Position numbers and translations under genes: made by a program. The notes under the pieces are model-generated. The model saw only the letters and a list, made by a program, of their open reading frames with translations. It did not search any database and was not told where the DNA came from. From positions 1 through 42,063 of the forward strand of contig JBFWMN010000011.1 in assembly GCA_050251555.1 (NCBI GenBank): 42,063 bases of DNA, in the 5' to 3' direction. The DNA comes from UBA2137 sp050251555 (lineage in GTDB: Bacteria; Pseudomonadota; Alphaproteobacteria; Micavibrionales; Micavibrionaceae). Shown one piece after another: positions 16,652 to 24,933 of the stretch (the first letter of the stretch is position 1; every line of letters starts with the position of its first letter).

Positions 16652-17623
16652 TTAAAGGAGCGAGGAGAGGTCCGTACCGTTCACCAGAAATTTTCCGTCA
16701 GGCGTAATTTCAAGATTATAGGTACGAATGTCACCGTCTTCTTGTTTTTGCCCTGCAATTTGCAAAACCGCCATTGTGGCAAGAACTTTTTGTTCATCGG
16801 GGGTGGGAACAGCACCTGTCAGACGCACCGCAGAAGCGGCTTTATCCAGCCCGTAAATGGTGAGTTTGACTTTTTTATTGCTCACGTTTGCGGGGGCTTC
16901 TCCGTCTTTGCGCACAACAAAACGCTGCATCAATGCATCAATGTCCTGCACTGTGCCTTCCAATGTCACGCGTTCCAAAGCCAGAGGTGAATTGCCGTTT
17001 GCCATTAAGGTGAGCGTATCGGCACCCAATGTAACGGGGCCTGTGATGCGGTTGTTTTTTGCCTCGCCTTCCTGAGCAATTGTGAAAAGACCGATTGTGG
17101 TCGTGTTGTCATGCTTAAGGTCGGTCAATGTCACATTGCTGTAAGTAGCATTAATAACAGTGAAGGCATTTGCACCTTCAACAAGTATTCCGTCAAATTT
17201 TTGTCGCCCCACTGCCAGTGTAAAGATGGACTGACCATTTTGTGTGGCGGTAATTTCCTGAGGCAACGCAAGCGTTGTTTTCCATTCTCCGTTTTCCAAA
17301 GGACGGGCGTTCAGTTTGGGTGTGCCAAGATCAACACCCTTGCCTGTTTTGCTGTCTTTTGCGCTTAAGGCAGGAAGAGTGGCCTCGTAATATGTCTCTG
17401 AAGCATTGGGCGTAACCAGTAACTCCCCATCCTGTTTCAGATTTGGGCCTGCGGCCTTCAAATAGGAATGGATGATTGTCTCCAGTGCTTTCTGGCGCTC
17501 CGGTGTCAGGTCCTGAGAAAATGCCGAAAAAGCAAAGCCTGTCACTCCGATCAGAAAAAAAGCCGACGCTATCCAAAAGCGGCGTTTGGTCAAGGTCTGG
17601 CTCAGGGCTTTTGTCTGTGTCAT
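16652..17623 (-). CDS. Exported protein of unknown function
   Basis: The N terminus (basic KRRFW, then hydrophobic IASAFFLIGVTGFAF, ending SAFSQ) is a probable signal peptide or anchor. The remaining ~285 residues are soluble and rich in beta-type alternation, with many Thr, Asn and Asp residues, for example NATYSNVTLTDLKHDNTT. The overall look, an exported protein with repeated 'gxvtl...' strands, recalls DUF2125/DUF945-type periplasmic proteins, but I cannot assign it. It ends with a short, probably structured segment (ITPDGKFLVNGTDLSSLL). It lies 47 bases upstream of the histidine-phosphatase gene on the same strand, so the two may be cotranscribed. Confidence 0.7.
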   Translation of the reverse strand: MTQTKALSQTLTKRRFWIASAFFLIGVTGFAFSAFSQDLTPERQKALETIIHSYLKAAGPNLKQDGELLVTPNASETYYEATLPALSAKDSKTGKGVDLGTPKLNARPLENGEWKTTLALPQEITATQNGQSIFTLAVGRQKFDGILVEGANAFTVINATYSNVTLTDLKHDNTTTIGLFTIAQEGEAKNNRITGPVTLGADTLTLMANGNSPLALERVTLEGTVQDIDALMQRFVVRKDGEAPANVSNKKVKLTIYGLDKAASAVRLTGAVPTPDEQKVLATMAVLQIAGQKQEDGDIRTYNLEITPDGKFLVNGTDLSSLL

Positions 17624-17772
17624 ATGTCGGGGCCTTTCAGGCGGTTGGAATCATACTATGCTATACGATATACTGGGGATGAGTTGCATATCCTTCGAAA
17701 AGATTTGCACTTCTCCGTCACATTATATGGTCTTCTTATTGCACCTCGTCAATCTAGGTAAATAGTAAAGAT

Positions 17773-20544
17773 ATGATGATGCGCACAAGCGACACTCCGA
17801 TACACAGCCACGCGCCGATCCGTGCGATATTGGGCCCCACCAATACGGGGAAAACCTATGCGGCGATTGAGGCCATGCTGGCGCGCCATAACGGTGTGAT
17901 CGGTTTCCCGTTGCGTCTTTTAGCGCGTGAAAATTATGACCGCGTGGTCGAGAAAGTCGGGAAGGCTGCAGTCGCACTTGTGACAGGCGAAGAAAAAATC
18001 ATCCCGCCGCATGCCCGCTTTTTCTTATGTACTGTCGAATCAATGCCGCTGGGCAAAGTTTTTGAGTTTGTCGGCGTTGACGAAATTCAACTTTGTGCCG
18101 ATCCCGACCGCGGTCATACCTTTACGGATCGGTTGTTACATGCGCGGGGGAGCAAGCTCACCATGTTCATGGGCGCGCAAACGATTGAGCCGTTAATACG
18201 CAATATCCTGCCGCAATGCGAGATTGAGACGCGTCCCCGATTATCCAGCTTGAGCTATAAAGGCTTCAAAAAAATCACACGTCAGCCACGCCGTTCTGCC
18301 ATTGTTGCCTTTTCACTGGATGATGTGTACCGCTTTGCCGAGCTGATCCGCCGTCAAAAAGGCGGGGCGGCGATTGTGATGGGGGCTTTGTCGCCGCGCA
18401 CACGGAACGCGCAGGTCGAGCTGTTCCAGTCGGGTGAGGTTGATTATTTGGTGGCAACCGATGCCATAGGTATGGGCTTGAACATGGATATCCACCATGT
18501 GAGCCTGGGTGCGACGCGCAAATATGACGGGAAAAACGTGCGTGATTTGACCAAAGCGGAGCTCGCGCAGATTGCAGGTCGGGCAGGGCGTTACACCAAA
18601 GACGGGACATTCGGTGTGACGGGACCTGTGACGGCACTCGACCCCGATACGGTCGAAGCGATCCAGACGCATCATTTCGAGCCGCTTTCGTCCATTGTCT
18701 GGCGCAATAGCGATCTGGATTTCTCATCCGTCAAAGGGCTGATTGCCTCTTTGACAAGGTCCTCCGACAAGCCGTGGTTCGAGAGGGGGCGCGAAGGCGA
18801 GGATGAACGGGCGCTGCGCAATTTAAGCGAACGTGACGAAGTTGCCGTTCTTGCCGATGTCCCTTCACGTTTGAGGCTTCTTTGGGAAGTCTGTCAAATT
18901 CCCGATTTCCGAAAAACCACGGAGGATTCTCACCACCAGCTTCTCAGCGATGTCTATACGCGGCTGTTATTGGCAGAAGGTGACGGCGATATCGTGCCGT
19001 TAGCCGAAGACTGGGTGGCAGGGCATATTGACAGGCTGGACCGCGCTGAAGGGGACATCGATGCATTGATGACACGGATCGCGCATATCCGTACATGGAC
19101 CTATATCACGCATAAGAAAGACTGGCTGACACATGCCGAACACTGGTCGGAAAAAGCCCGCGCCATTGAGGACAAACTCTCGGATTCTCTCCATCAGGCC
19201 CTGACCACACGCTTTGTCGATAAACGCTCTTCGGTGCTTTTGCGCTCGCTGAAACAGGGCGAAGCGTTGCTGGCAGGTATCAGGTCGGACGGAAACGTGA
19301 TTGTCGAGGGCCATTCCGTTGGACAATTGGACGGATTTCGGTTTATACCAGACGAGACGGCGATCGGTAACGATCGTAAGGCTATTTTATCGGCTGCACG
19401 CGCAGCCCTCAAATCGGAGTTGAACAGACGGGTCATGTCACTGATCAATGCAGAAAAAACGCAATTTGCCCTGACGGATTCAGGGGAGATTCTTTACCAG
19501 CCCACTTTGAATAATCCGCTTCCAGGGAAAGCTGTCGCACAGCTCACCAAAGGCAGCAGCATTCTGGAGCCTGATTTCAGACTTCTGGAAACCGATCTGC
19601 TGGAAGGACAGGACACAGCCGCCATTCAGACGAAATTGCAGGGCTGGCTGGCAGGACATATCGGCGAAATTTTGGCAAACCTGAAAGCTTTGGAAAATCC
19701 CGAAAATATTTCGGGTGTCGCACGCGGTATTGCTTACCAGCTTTTTGAGCATCTGGGCGTCATGCACCGCTCTGCACTGGAAGGTCTGATCACGGATCTG
19801 GATGAAGAGGGGCGCCGTTCTTTGCGCGCACTGCGTATTAAGCTGGGTCCCGTTCTGGTCTTCTTGCCTGATCTCAATAAACCGAAGTCCGTACGCTTGC
19901 GTGCGCTTCTCTGGTCGATCTGGCAAGGTAAAGAGCTGCCCCCTAAAATTCCTGCTGATGGCTCTGTCTCTGTTGCATATGATGCCGAGACGATGGATGC
20001 CGATTTGTTGTTGGCGATTTCCTATCCTGTCTTCGGCCCGAAAGCCGTGCGAATTGATATGCTGGATCGTGTGATCAACGCCATTTACGATTCCGCAAAA
20101 GACGGTCGTTTCAAAGCGCAGCATAATATGGCTGAATGGCTTGGATGCTCGATTGATGATCTTTACGCCATTCTTGGCGCAATGGGCCATAAGCGCATTG
20201 CGGCTGAAAGCGTGGAAGAAAATGCTGCGCCTGAAGAGGGGGCTGAGACAACCGAGACAGTGTCTGAAGAGGCTGAAAAAACAGTCGAGATAACCAAGAC
20301 CGCGGGCGAGGTTAAACCCGAACTGGATGCGTTTTACCTGAAAAAAGGGCAAGCGCATAAAAAGGCATTTGTGAAAAAGCCGTATGAAGATAAACCCAAA
20401 AACTTCAAACCGAAAGCCAAGCCGCAAGCTAAAGGTAAACCAAAACTGCCTAAGCCTGACCGTTCACTGTCGGTCGGACCGAAGCCGTCACTTGAGGATT
20501 CACCTTTCGCTATCTTGCAGCAATTGAAAACCGATAAGAAATAA
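17773..20544 (+). CDS. Suv3-like superfamily 2 RNA helicase
   Basis: A 923-residue helicase of the mitochondrial SUV3 / alphaproteobacterial type. Walker A is GPTNTGKT at residues 21-28, motif II is DEIQ at about 103, and motif VI is QIAGRAGRYT near 275. ATDAIGMGLNMDIHHVSLG is the typical Suv3 motif V region. The long C-terminal part includes the Suv3 helical domain. The tail after about residue 810 is low-complexity: first acidic (Glu/Thr), then Lys/Pro-rich, a likely RNA- or protein-binding extension. In mitochondria SUV3 works with a 3'-5' RNase; a degradosome role here is inference. ATG triplets at 17773-17781 leave the exact start open. A membrane-protein gene follows 12 bases later. Confidence 0.9.
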   Translation: MMMRTSDTPIHSHAPIRAILGPTNTGKTYAAIEAMLARHNGVIGFPLRLLARENYDRVVEKVGKAAVALVTGEEKIIPPHARFFLCTVESMPLGKVFEFVGVDEIQLCADPDRGHTFTDRLLHARGSKLTMFMGAQTIEPLIRNILPQCEIETRPRLSSLSYKGFKKITRQPRRSAIVAFSLDDVYRFAELIRRQKGGAAIVMGALSPRTRNAQVELFQSGEVDYLVATDAIGMGLNMDIHHVSLGATRKYDGKNVRDLTKAELAQIAGRAGRYTKDGTFGVTGPVTALDPDTVEAIQTHHFEPLSSIVWRNSDLDFSSVKGLIASLTRSSDKPWFERGREGEDERALRNLSERDEVAVLADVPSRLRLLWEVCQIPDFRKTTEDSHHQLLSDVYTRLLLAEGDGDIVPLAEDWVAGHIDRLDRAEGDIDALMTRIAHIRTWTYITHKKDWLTHAEHWSEKARAIEDKLSDSLHQALTTRFVDKRSSVLLRSLKQGEALLAGIRSDGNVIVEGHSVGQLDGFRFIPDETAIGNDRKAILSAARAALKSELNRRVMSLINAEKTQFALTDSGEILYQPTLNNPLPGKAVAQLTKGSSILEPDFRLLETDLLEGQDTAAIQTKLQGWLAGHIGEILANLKALENPENISGVARGIAYQLFEHLGVMHRSALEGLITDLDEEGRRSLRALRIKLGPVLVFLPDLNKPKSVRLRALLWSIWQGKELPPKIPADGSVSVAYDAETMDADLLLAISYPVFGPKAVRIDMLDRVINAIYDSAKDGRFKAQHNMAEWLGCSIDDLYAILGAMGHKRIAAESVEENAAPEEGAETTETVSEEAEKTVEITKTAGEVKPELDAFYLKKGQAHKKAFVKKPYEDKPKNFKPKAKPQAKGKPKLPKPDRSLSVGPKPSLEDSPFAILQQLKTDKK

Positions 20545-20556
20545 GAGCTTTTCGGT

Positions 20557-21108
20557 ATGGTGAGGGAACGCGACGAAGACGGTTTCATCAACGAGCACAA
20601 TAAAGGCTCTCCTGAAACTCTGCGCGTTGCGGAAACCATTACTGAAATTTTTATCAACCGCTACCTGCCGGTCCTGAGCCTGACTTACATTGCGTCGCTG
20701 CTGGGAATGGCTTTGAAACGGGGCGGTGTCACACATTTTGCTGCGGAAATTCTCGCGGATAAAGCGATTTACTGGCTCGCTTTCGGGGTGGGTGTCTGGG
20801 TATCGATCCCCGCAATGATCTGGATTTGTATTCGTTCCGTCGGTACGTTGGTTTCCTATGCCAATAACTGGTATAAATCGACCACGCTTTTAATGGTCAT
20901 TGTCCTCTTGGGAAGTTTTCTTCTCTTTCCGCCTAACGGGCAGGGCAGCCAGTGGTGGTACACGGCGCGCCTGTTTGTTGCCGCAGCCATTCCCATTCAT
21001 GTCATCCAGTACTGGTTTTTTACACGTGAAGGCTTGCCGACAAATATCTCGGCGACGCTGGGTGCGATTGCACTCGCCCTTTTCCTTTATGGAATGATTG
21101 TTATTTAA
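20557..21108 (+). CDS. Small polytopic membrane protein of unknown function
   Basis: After a hydrophilic N-terminal ~35 residues, this 183-residue protein has about five hydrophobic segments: YLPVLSLTYIASLLGMAL, AIYWLAFGVGVWVSIPAMIW, TTLLMVIVLLGSFLLF, WYTARLFVAAAIPIHVIQYW and ATLGAIALALFLYGMIVI. I recognise no transporter or enzyme motif. It follows the Suv3-like helicase by 12 bases and is probably cotranscribed with it. tRNA-Pro lies 13 bases beyond its stop on the opposite strand. Confidence 0.7.
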   Translation: MVRERDEDGFINEHNKGSPETLRVAETITEIFINRYLPVLSLTYIASLLGMALKRGGVTHFAAEILADKAIYWLAFGVGVWVSIPAMIWICIRSVGTLVSYANNWYKSTTLLMVIVLLGSFLLFPPNGQGSQWWYTARLFVAAAIPIHVIQYWFFTREGLPTNISATLGAIALALFLYGMIVI

Positions 21109-21121
21109 GATTTTTTGAAAA

Positions 21122-21198
21122 TGGTCGGGGTGATAGGATTCGAACCTACGACCTCCTCGTCCCGAACGAGGCGCGCTACCAGGCTGCGCTACACCCCG
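21122..21198 (-). tRNA. tRNA-Pro (anticodon CGG)
   Basis: Read on the minus strand: acceptor CGGGGTG pairs with CACCCCG, followed by discriminator A and an encoded CCA. The anticodon stem is CCTCG/CGAGG around TTCGGGA, giving CGG. The T arm contains GTTCGAATC. It is 77 bases with CCA. Confidence 0.95.
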
Positions 21199-21238
21199 AT
21201 CAACTGGCATGATCGGTGAAGACCGAAAAAGAGACCTA

Positions 21239-22129
21239 TCAGATATGCGCAGGGGCGGTCAACGGAAATTCCGCGTCTTTTGTGGGGTGGGAAACCGTGT
21301 TTGCCTCGGCATTTTTAAAGCGATCAAAAAGCTGTGTCATAAAGAAGCGACGTTCATCTTCATAAGGCAGCAGGTCGGCTTTTAACTCCATCAATTGACG
21401 ATGTTCCGTGCCCCGCGCACTCAAGGCTTCGACCTCTGCCATGGAGCTCCCGAATTCGGGGTGAACGGCAGACGCTATGATTTTCCCTTCACCATACGGA
21501 TATTCAACAATCGCAGGCGGCTTGCCTGCAACATCGGTAAAGCGTGCCAGAACGGTATGGGGGACATTTTCGGGAATATGGTAGGCCGGTCCGCCCGCAT
21601 AACAGAGATGGAAAATACGCTCTGGCGTCTCAGACCCGACCGCATTGCCGAATAACGTATCGGGCGTGCTGATACGCGTTAGAGTGCAATAGGTGGCAGG
21701 AAGGTCTTGACGTTTCAAAGCGGATGACGGGATCGGCCCTCTTGCCTCGCCGGGGATTAACGCGACAAGGCTGCTTTTCTCACGAGGTGATCCTTTCCCG
21801 ACCTCGGGGGTATAGACGGATTTATCAAACAAGACATATGAGCCTGCGCAAAAGCCCATCAATTGTCCCCCGCCATGGACATAGCGTTTGAGGCGCTCAA
21901 AGCCGAGATCGCCGATTTGTTCGCGGTAGAAACATTCTTCGCCGACAATACCAGGCAGAACAACGCAATGGGCATTGGCAAGGTAGCGCGGGTTAGTCAG
22001 GGTATGGGCGGTGACCTCGATGACGTTCATTCCCGCAGCGGAGAAATGGCGGCGCAATTCCCCTGCCAGATTGAAGGTGCAGGTATCGGCGCTGCGATCG
22101 CTGAGAAGAAGAATATGTTTGTTATGCAT
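21239..22129 (-). CDS. BPL_N-domain (class I glutamine-amidotransferase-like) protein, paralogue 2
   Basis: This is an alpha/beta GATase-like fold of the type found at the N terminus of fungal biotin-protein ligases. GGQLMGFCAGSYVLF carries the nucleophilic Cys elbow. IIASAVHPEFG supplies His and Glu, so the Cys-His-Glu triad looks intact. LLLSDRSADTCTFNLAGELR is the N-terminal strand-helix. No synthetase or ligase domain is fused, and the substrate is unknown. The C-terminal ~70 residues are a charged extension. I start at the ATG at 22129, seven bases after the stop of the upstream paralogue; an in-frame TTG at 22153 is the alternative. It is the last gene of a probable three-gene unit with a Y-family polymerase. 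Confidence 0.8.
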   Translation of the reverse strand: MHNKHILLLSDRSADTCTFNLAGELRRHFSAAGMNVIEVTAHTLTNPRYLANAHCVVLPGIVGEECFYREQIGDLGFERLKRYVHGGGQLMGFCAGSYVLFDKSVYTPEVGKGSPREKSSLVALIPGEARGPIPSSALKRQDLPATYCTLTRISTPDTLFGNAVGSETPERIFHLCYAGGPAYHIPENVPHTVLARFTDVAGKPPAIVEYPYGEGKIIASAVHPEFGSSMAEVEALSARGTEHRQLMELKADLLPYEDERRFFMTQLFDRFKNAEANTVSHPTKDAEFPLTAPAHI

Positions 22130-22136
22130 AGGCGGG

Positions 22137-22883
22137 CTAATCTGCCTCAACAAATTGGCGGAGTAAAGGCAAATTGGCGGCCTTGTCCTCAGGCCAGTTT
22201 GCCAGCAGCTTATCCTGCCAGATTTTGTACGGATTGCGGTGCTGATAGAGGGCGCGTGAATAAAGGTCCTTGCTGTACTCCAAGTGGACGGCGCTTAAAA
22301 CGACACGACCTTTGCCGATTGATCCTGCCAGAATGGCGGGCGGGCAGCCTTCAAGATCGGCGTAGCGGGCAATGACTTGTAAGGGGGCGTCTGCCTTCGG
22401 TTCATCAAAAATGGGGCCTGCGGCATAAAGCGCCTGAAAGGACGTGCCATCCGGTTGTTGGAGTGTGATAAGCGCGTCCCAGCATTTATCAACGTCACCG
22501 TCTTCGATGAAATCTTTGATCGGCCCCGTTGCGCACCCCTCAAAGAAATTCAGTTCGCCGTCTCGTGTGATGGCATACTGGGTTTCTCTCGCCCAGTCGA
22601 TTTTACCGCATGCATAATACGCCCCTGCGCAAATACCCAGAAATGTGCCGCCTGCCTCAACCCATTTACGAATGGCGGCGTTTCCTGCCCCGTCCAGCTT
22701 TTCGGAATAATAGAGGCTGGCTCCGCCCGGTATGATGAAAAGGTCACAACCTTCCAGCTTGCCTTCGGCAATTTCGGCGGCATCCATATGCAGAATTTTG
22801 GCATGCGGCCATGCGTCTTGCACGGCGAGTGTCAGGACGCCGTTATTATGGGTGTAATCTTCGTATATGGAGATGGTGTTCAT
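22137..22883 (-). CDS. BPL_N-domain (class I glutamine-amidotransferase-like) protein, paralogue 1
   Basis: It has the same fold as the next gene downstream. GCDLFIIPGGASLYYSEKL is followed by the nucleophile elbow GGTFLGICAGAYYA, and later VVLSAVHLEYSKD gives the His and Glu of the triad. It is about 248 residues from the ATG at 22883 (MNTISIYEDYTHNNGV). A longer frame starts at 22925 but adds sequence unlike the family. The two paralogues are only distantly similar and lie head to tail seven bases apart, suggesting a hetero-oligomer or sequential enzymes. The function of stand-alone BPL_N proteins is not established. The polymerase gene ends 69 bases upstream on the same strand. Confidence 0.82.
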   Translation of the reverse strand: MNTISIYEDYTHNNGVLTLAVQDAWPHAKILHMDAAEIAEGKLEGCDLFIIPGGASLYYSEKLDGAGNAAIRKWVEAGGTFLGICAGAYYACGKIDWARETQYAITRDGELNFFEGCATGPIKDFIEDGDVDKCWDALITLQQPDGTSFQALYAAGPIFDEPKADAPLQVIARYADLEGCPPAILAGSIGKGRVVLSAVHLEYSKDLYSRALYQHRNPYKIWQDKLLANWPEDKAANLPLLRQFVEAD

Positions 22884-22952
22884 GGGGATCAGCGGCAGAT
22901 TAGCCGATCGTCGCATAAAATCCAAAGAAAAATGCGCCGCTTTTCCGCTGCC

Positions 22953-24233
22953 TTATTCGGAAAATTCTTCCAGATCGGGGATGCGGGAAAATGCGATCTT
23001 TGTGCCGACAAAGCCCGCCTGTGTTTTGGGGGAAACACCGATACGCAGGGTTTCTGCGCCATACTTCCCGTTGAGTTTGTCCATGATGTCCGAGATCGCA
23101 TCATGCTTTTTCTGTAATTTTTGAAAGGCGGGGGAATGCATATCAAAAAGATCGGGGGTGATTTGTTCTGCCGCGCACAGCCCGTGCAATGTGACGGAAA
23201 GTTTCTTCAGCTTGAACGGATTTTCACTTGCGCACATCGCATCCCATAAATCGTCAAGAGCCTGCAGGAAGGTAAAATTATCCTGAACGGGGGAGAGTTT
23301 AACCCCCGCACCCCAGCGCGGGCCTTCAATAAGACGCACACTTAAATCGAAATGGGTGGCATAAAGCCCTGCGCGCCGTAAGCGGGCAGCGGCTTTGACG
23401 GTCAGGCGACGGGCCACCAGGCGGGCCTGCGATAGGGAACGCAAATCAGGGTCCAGCACACGGGAATGTCCGATGACGGAAGGGGAGGTGGCAATATCGG
23501 GCACATCCCACCCGTGCAGATTGTACCAGAAGCGCTCTCCGCCAACACTGCCCCAGATGCGTCGCGCATGTTTGGGGGAGATGTTCCAAAGCGCTTTGAC
23601 CGTGGCAATGCCTGAACGGCGTAAACGCGCCTCCATATTTACATTGATACCGGGCAGGTCCGTCAGCTTCAGATCAAACAAGCGCCCCGGCAGTGAGGGG
23701 GGCGGAAGGGTAACAAGCCCATCCGGTTTTTCCATGTCGGTTGCGACTTTTGCCAGAAAGGAATTCGGTGCAAGACCGATCGAGCAGCGTATGGCAGGCC
23801 CGACATTTTCACGAAGGCCTGCCTTGATGCGGTGTGCAACCTCTGTGGCCGCCTCGACCGAACGTTTGTTGGGCGGCAGGCGCGAGGAGAGCTCATCGAT
23901 TGACCAGACTTTATTGATGGGGGTGTGTTTAATCACCTCCTCAATAATGCGGTGGTGATATTCGACATAGCGATTATGGCGTGCCAGAACACACACCAGA
24001 TCGGGGCACATTCTTTTGGCCTCATAAATTTTGGTGCCTGTCTTGATGCCGTAGGCTTTGGCTTCGTAAGAGGCTGCAATCGCGCATGTGCCGTCTGTCA
24101 TCATCGGCACGACGGCAATCGGGCGACCGCGCAGGCGTGGATTGTCCTGCTGCTCGACACTGGCAAAATAGCTGTTCAGATCAAGAAACAGCCATGAGAC
24201 ATCTTCGCCTGTCGGGGCGTTGAATAGCGACAT
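22953..24233 (-). CDS. Y-family (DinB/UmuC-like) translesion DNA polymerase
   Basis: The catalytic acidic residues are present: FLDLNSYFASVEQQ has the first Asp, and VWSIDELSS has the Asp-Glu pair. IAASYEAKAYGIKTGTKIYE is the finger region, and LTDLPGINVNMEARLRRSG is the thumb helix-hairpin-helix. The little-finger domain follows. Because the Asp-Asp-Glu set is intact, this is not the catalytically dead ImuB. Homologues are sometimes misnamed 'type VI secretion ImpB'. No beta-clamp motif is obvious at the C terminus, which ends IPDLEEFSE. The start is ATG 24233; a TTG at 24239 is less likely. Two LexA-type boxes lie upstream, so SOS induction is expected. Confidence 0.92.
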   Translation of the reverse strand: MSLFNAPTGEDVSWLFLDLNSYFASVEQQDNPRLRGRPIAVVPMMTDGTCAIAASYEAKAYGIKTGTKIYEAKRMCPDLVCVLARHNRYVEYHHRIIEEVIKHTPINKVWSIDELSSRLPPNKRSVEAATEVAHRIKAGLRENVGPAIRCSIGLAPNSFLAKVATDMEKPDGLVTLPPPSLPGRLFDLKLTDLPGINVNMEARLRRSGIATVKALWNISPKHARRIWGSVGGERFWYNLHGWDVPDIATSPSVIGHSRVLDPDLRSLSQARLVARRLTVKAAARLRRAGLYATHFDLSVRLIEGPRWGAGVKLSPVQDNFTFLQALDDLWDAMCASENPFKLKKLSVTLHGLCAAEQITPDLFDMHSPAFQKLQKKHDAISDIMDKLNGKYGAETLRIGVSPKTQAGFVGTKIAFSRIPDLEEFSE

Positions 24234-24259
24234 GGGCAACTCGTTTAGCGGGGATAATT

Positions 24260-24274
24260 GTTCCTAATTTGTTC
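24260..24274. promoter_or_regulatory. LexA-type SOS box 1 (GTTC-N7-GTTC)
   Basis: GTTCCTAATTTGTTC fits the alphaproteobacterial LexA direct-repeat operator exactly. It overlaps the expected transcription start of the Y-family polymerase gene, about 27 bases from its ATG. Confidence 0.8.
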
Positions 24275-24276
24275 TT

Positions 24277-24304
24277 TTTATCACAACAAATACGAACATA
24301 TCAA
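24277..24304 (-). promoter_or_regulatory. Promoter of the Y-family polymerase gene
   Basis: On the minus strand TTGATA (24299-24304), a 16-base spacer and GATAAA (24277-24282) form a plausible sigma70 promoter. Its -35 lies inside SOS box 2 and its start region inside SOS box 1, the layout expected for tight LexA repression. Confidence 0.5.
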
Positions 24305-24308
24305 GAAC
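24294..24308. promoter_or_regulatory. LexA-type SOS box 2 (GAAC-N7-GAAC)
   Basis: GAACATATCAAGAAC is the same operator in the opposite orientation. The centres of the two boxes are 34 bases apart. It lies about 60 bases before the RpoH-like promoter of the divergent TerB-like gene. Confidence 0.8.
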
Positions 24309-24367
24309 AAAAAAGAAGCGATCAATGATTGCCAAGTCGCAGAGAATCCTTGAGACTGACGGACAGA

Positions 24368-24395
24368 CTTGAAAAGAAAAAGAAAAACCCCAGTT
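24368..24395 (+). promoter_or_regulatory. RpoH-like promoter of the TerB-like gene
   Basis: CTTGAA (24368-24373), a 16-base spacer and CCAGTT (24390-24395, within CCCCAGTTT) resemble both the E. coli and alphaproteobacterial sigma32 consensus. The ATG follows ten bases later, almost exactly the geometry seen at grpE. Confidence 0.5.
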
Positions 24396-24405
24396 TCAAT
24401 TCCCG

Positions 24406-24921
24406 ATGAAAGATATTCCCGTTACCAACAGCCGCTTCATGATGTGGCGCACTGTCTTTGCCCTTGCCCATGCGGATGAAATCGTCACAGAAGCCGAACT
24501 TGCTTTTATGACCAAGACGCTAGATTCTTATGGTTTTACGCCAAGCCAACGCAAAATATTGCAGGCGGATATGCAGGCGGGAACGAAGGGCGATCCACTG
24601 GCCCTGTTTGCCGAAATTGAAAACCCCAAAGATAAGACCGACTTTTTTACCTACGCCCGTCTTATTTTGTGGTGTGACGGTGACTTTGATGCGCAGGAAA
24701 AGACACTTCTTGATAAGCTGAAACGCACGCATTTAAGCGCGATGGAGAAGGAAGCTTTACGTCAAGAGGTGCGTCATCTGTTTAACGCAGAAGAAAAGAC
24801 CGAGCTGAAAAAACGTATTGTCAAAATTCATGATCAGTTGAGCAAGAAGCGCGAACAGCCGGGCGGCTTTTTCGGGGCGGTGATCCGCAAAATGTGGTCG
24901 GATACGAAAAAGGGTGCCTAA
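24406..24921 (+). CDS. TerB-like domain protein
   Basis: A 171-residue soluble helical protein. RTVFALAHADEIVTEAELAF and LILWCDGDFDAQEKTLLDKL resemble the two repeated helix-turn segments of TerB/TerB-like domains, with the Asp/Glu pair that may bind metal. Such domains occur in tellurite-resistance and stress systems and at the N terminus of DjlA. No ter operon is present, so tellurite resistance should not be inferred. The C terminus is basic (KKRIVKIHDQLSKKR). It has no ribosome-binding site; translation from a leaderless or nearly leaderless transcript is likely if the upstream RpoH-like promoter is used. It is convergent with the histidine-kinase gene; a small hairpin (TAAAG-GCG-CTTTA, 24924-24936) lies between the stops. 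Confidence 0.72.
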   Translation: MKDIPVTNSRFMMWRTVFALAHADEIVTEAELAFMTKTLDSYGFTPSQRKILQADMQAGTKGDPLALFAEIENPKDKTDFFTYARLILWCDGDFDAQEKTLLDKLKRTHLSAMEKEALRQEVRHLFNAEEKTELKKRIVKIHDQLSKKREQPGGFFGAVIRKMWSDTKKGA

Positions 24922-24933
24922 GATAAAGGCGCT

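Noticed and set aside
19480..20427. A 315-codon minus-strand frame opposite the Suv3-like helicase
   Set aside because: It is a long shadow frame lacking a ribosome-binding site or recognisable domain; the helicase on the other strand is certain.
22953..24233. Type VI secretion ImpB annotation for the polymerase
   Set aside because: The catalytic Asp-Asp-Glu set and the helix-hairpin-helix are those of Y-family polymerases, and no secretion gene is nearby.
24406..24921. Tellurite-resistance operon
   Set aside because: Only a single TerB-like domain protein is present; no terA, terC, terD or terE.
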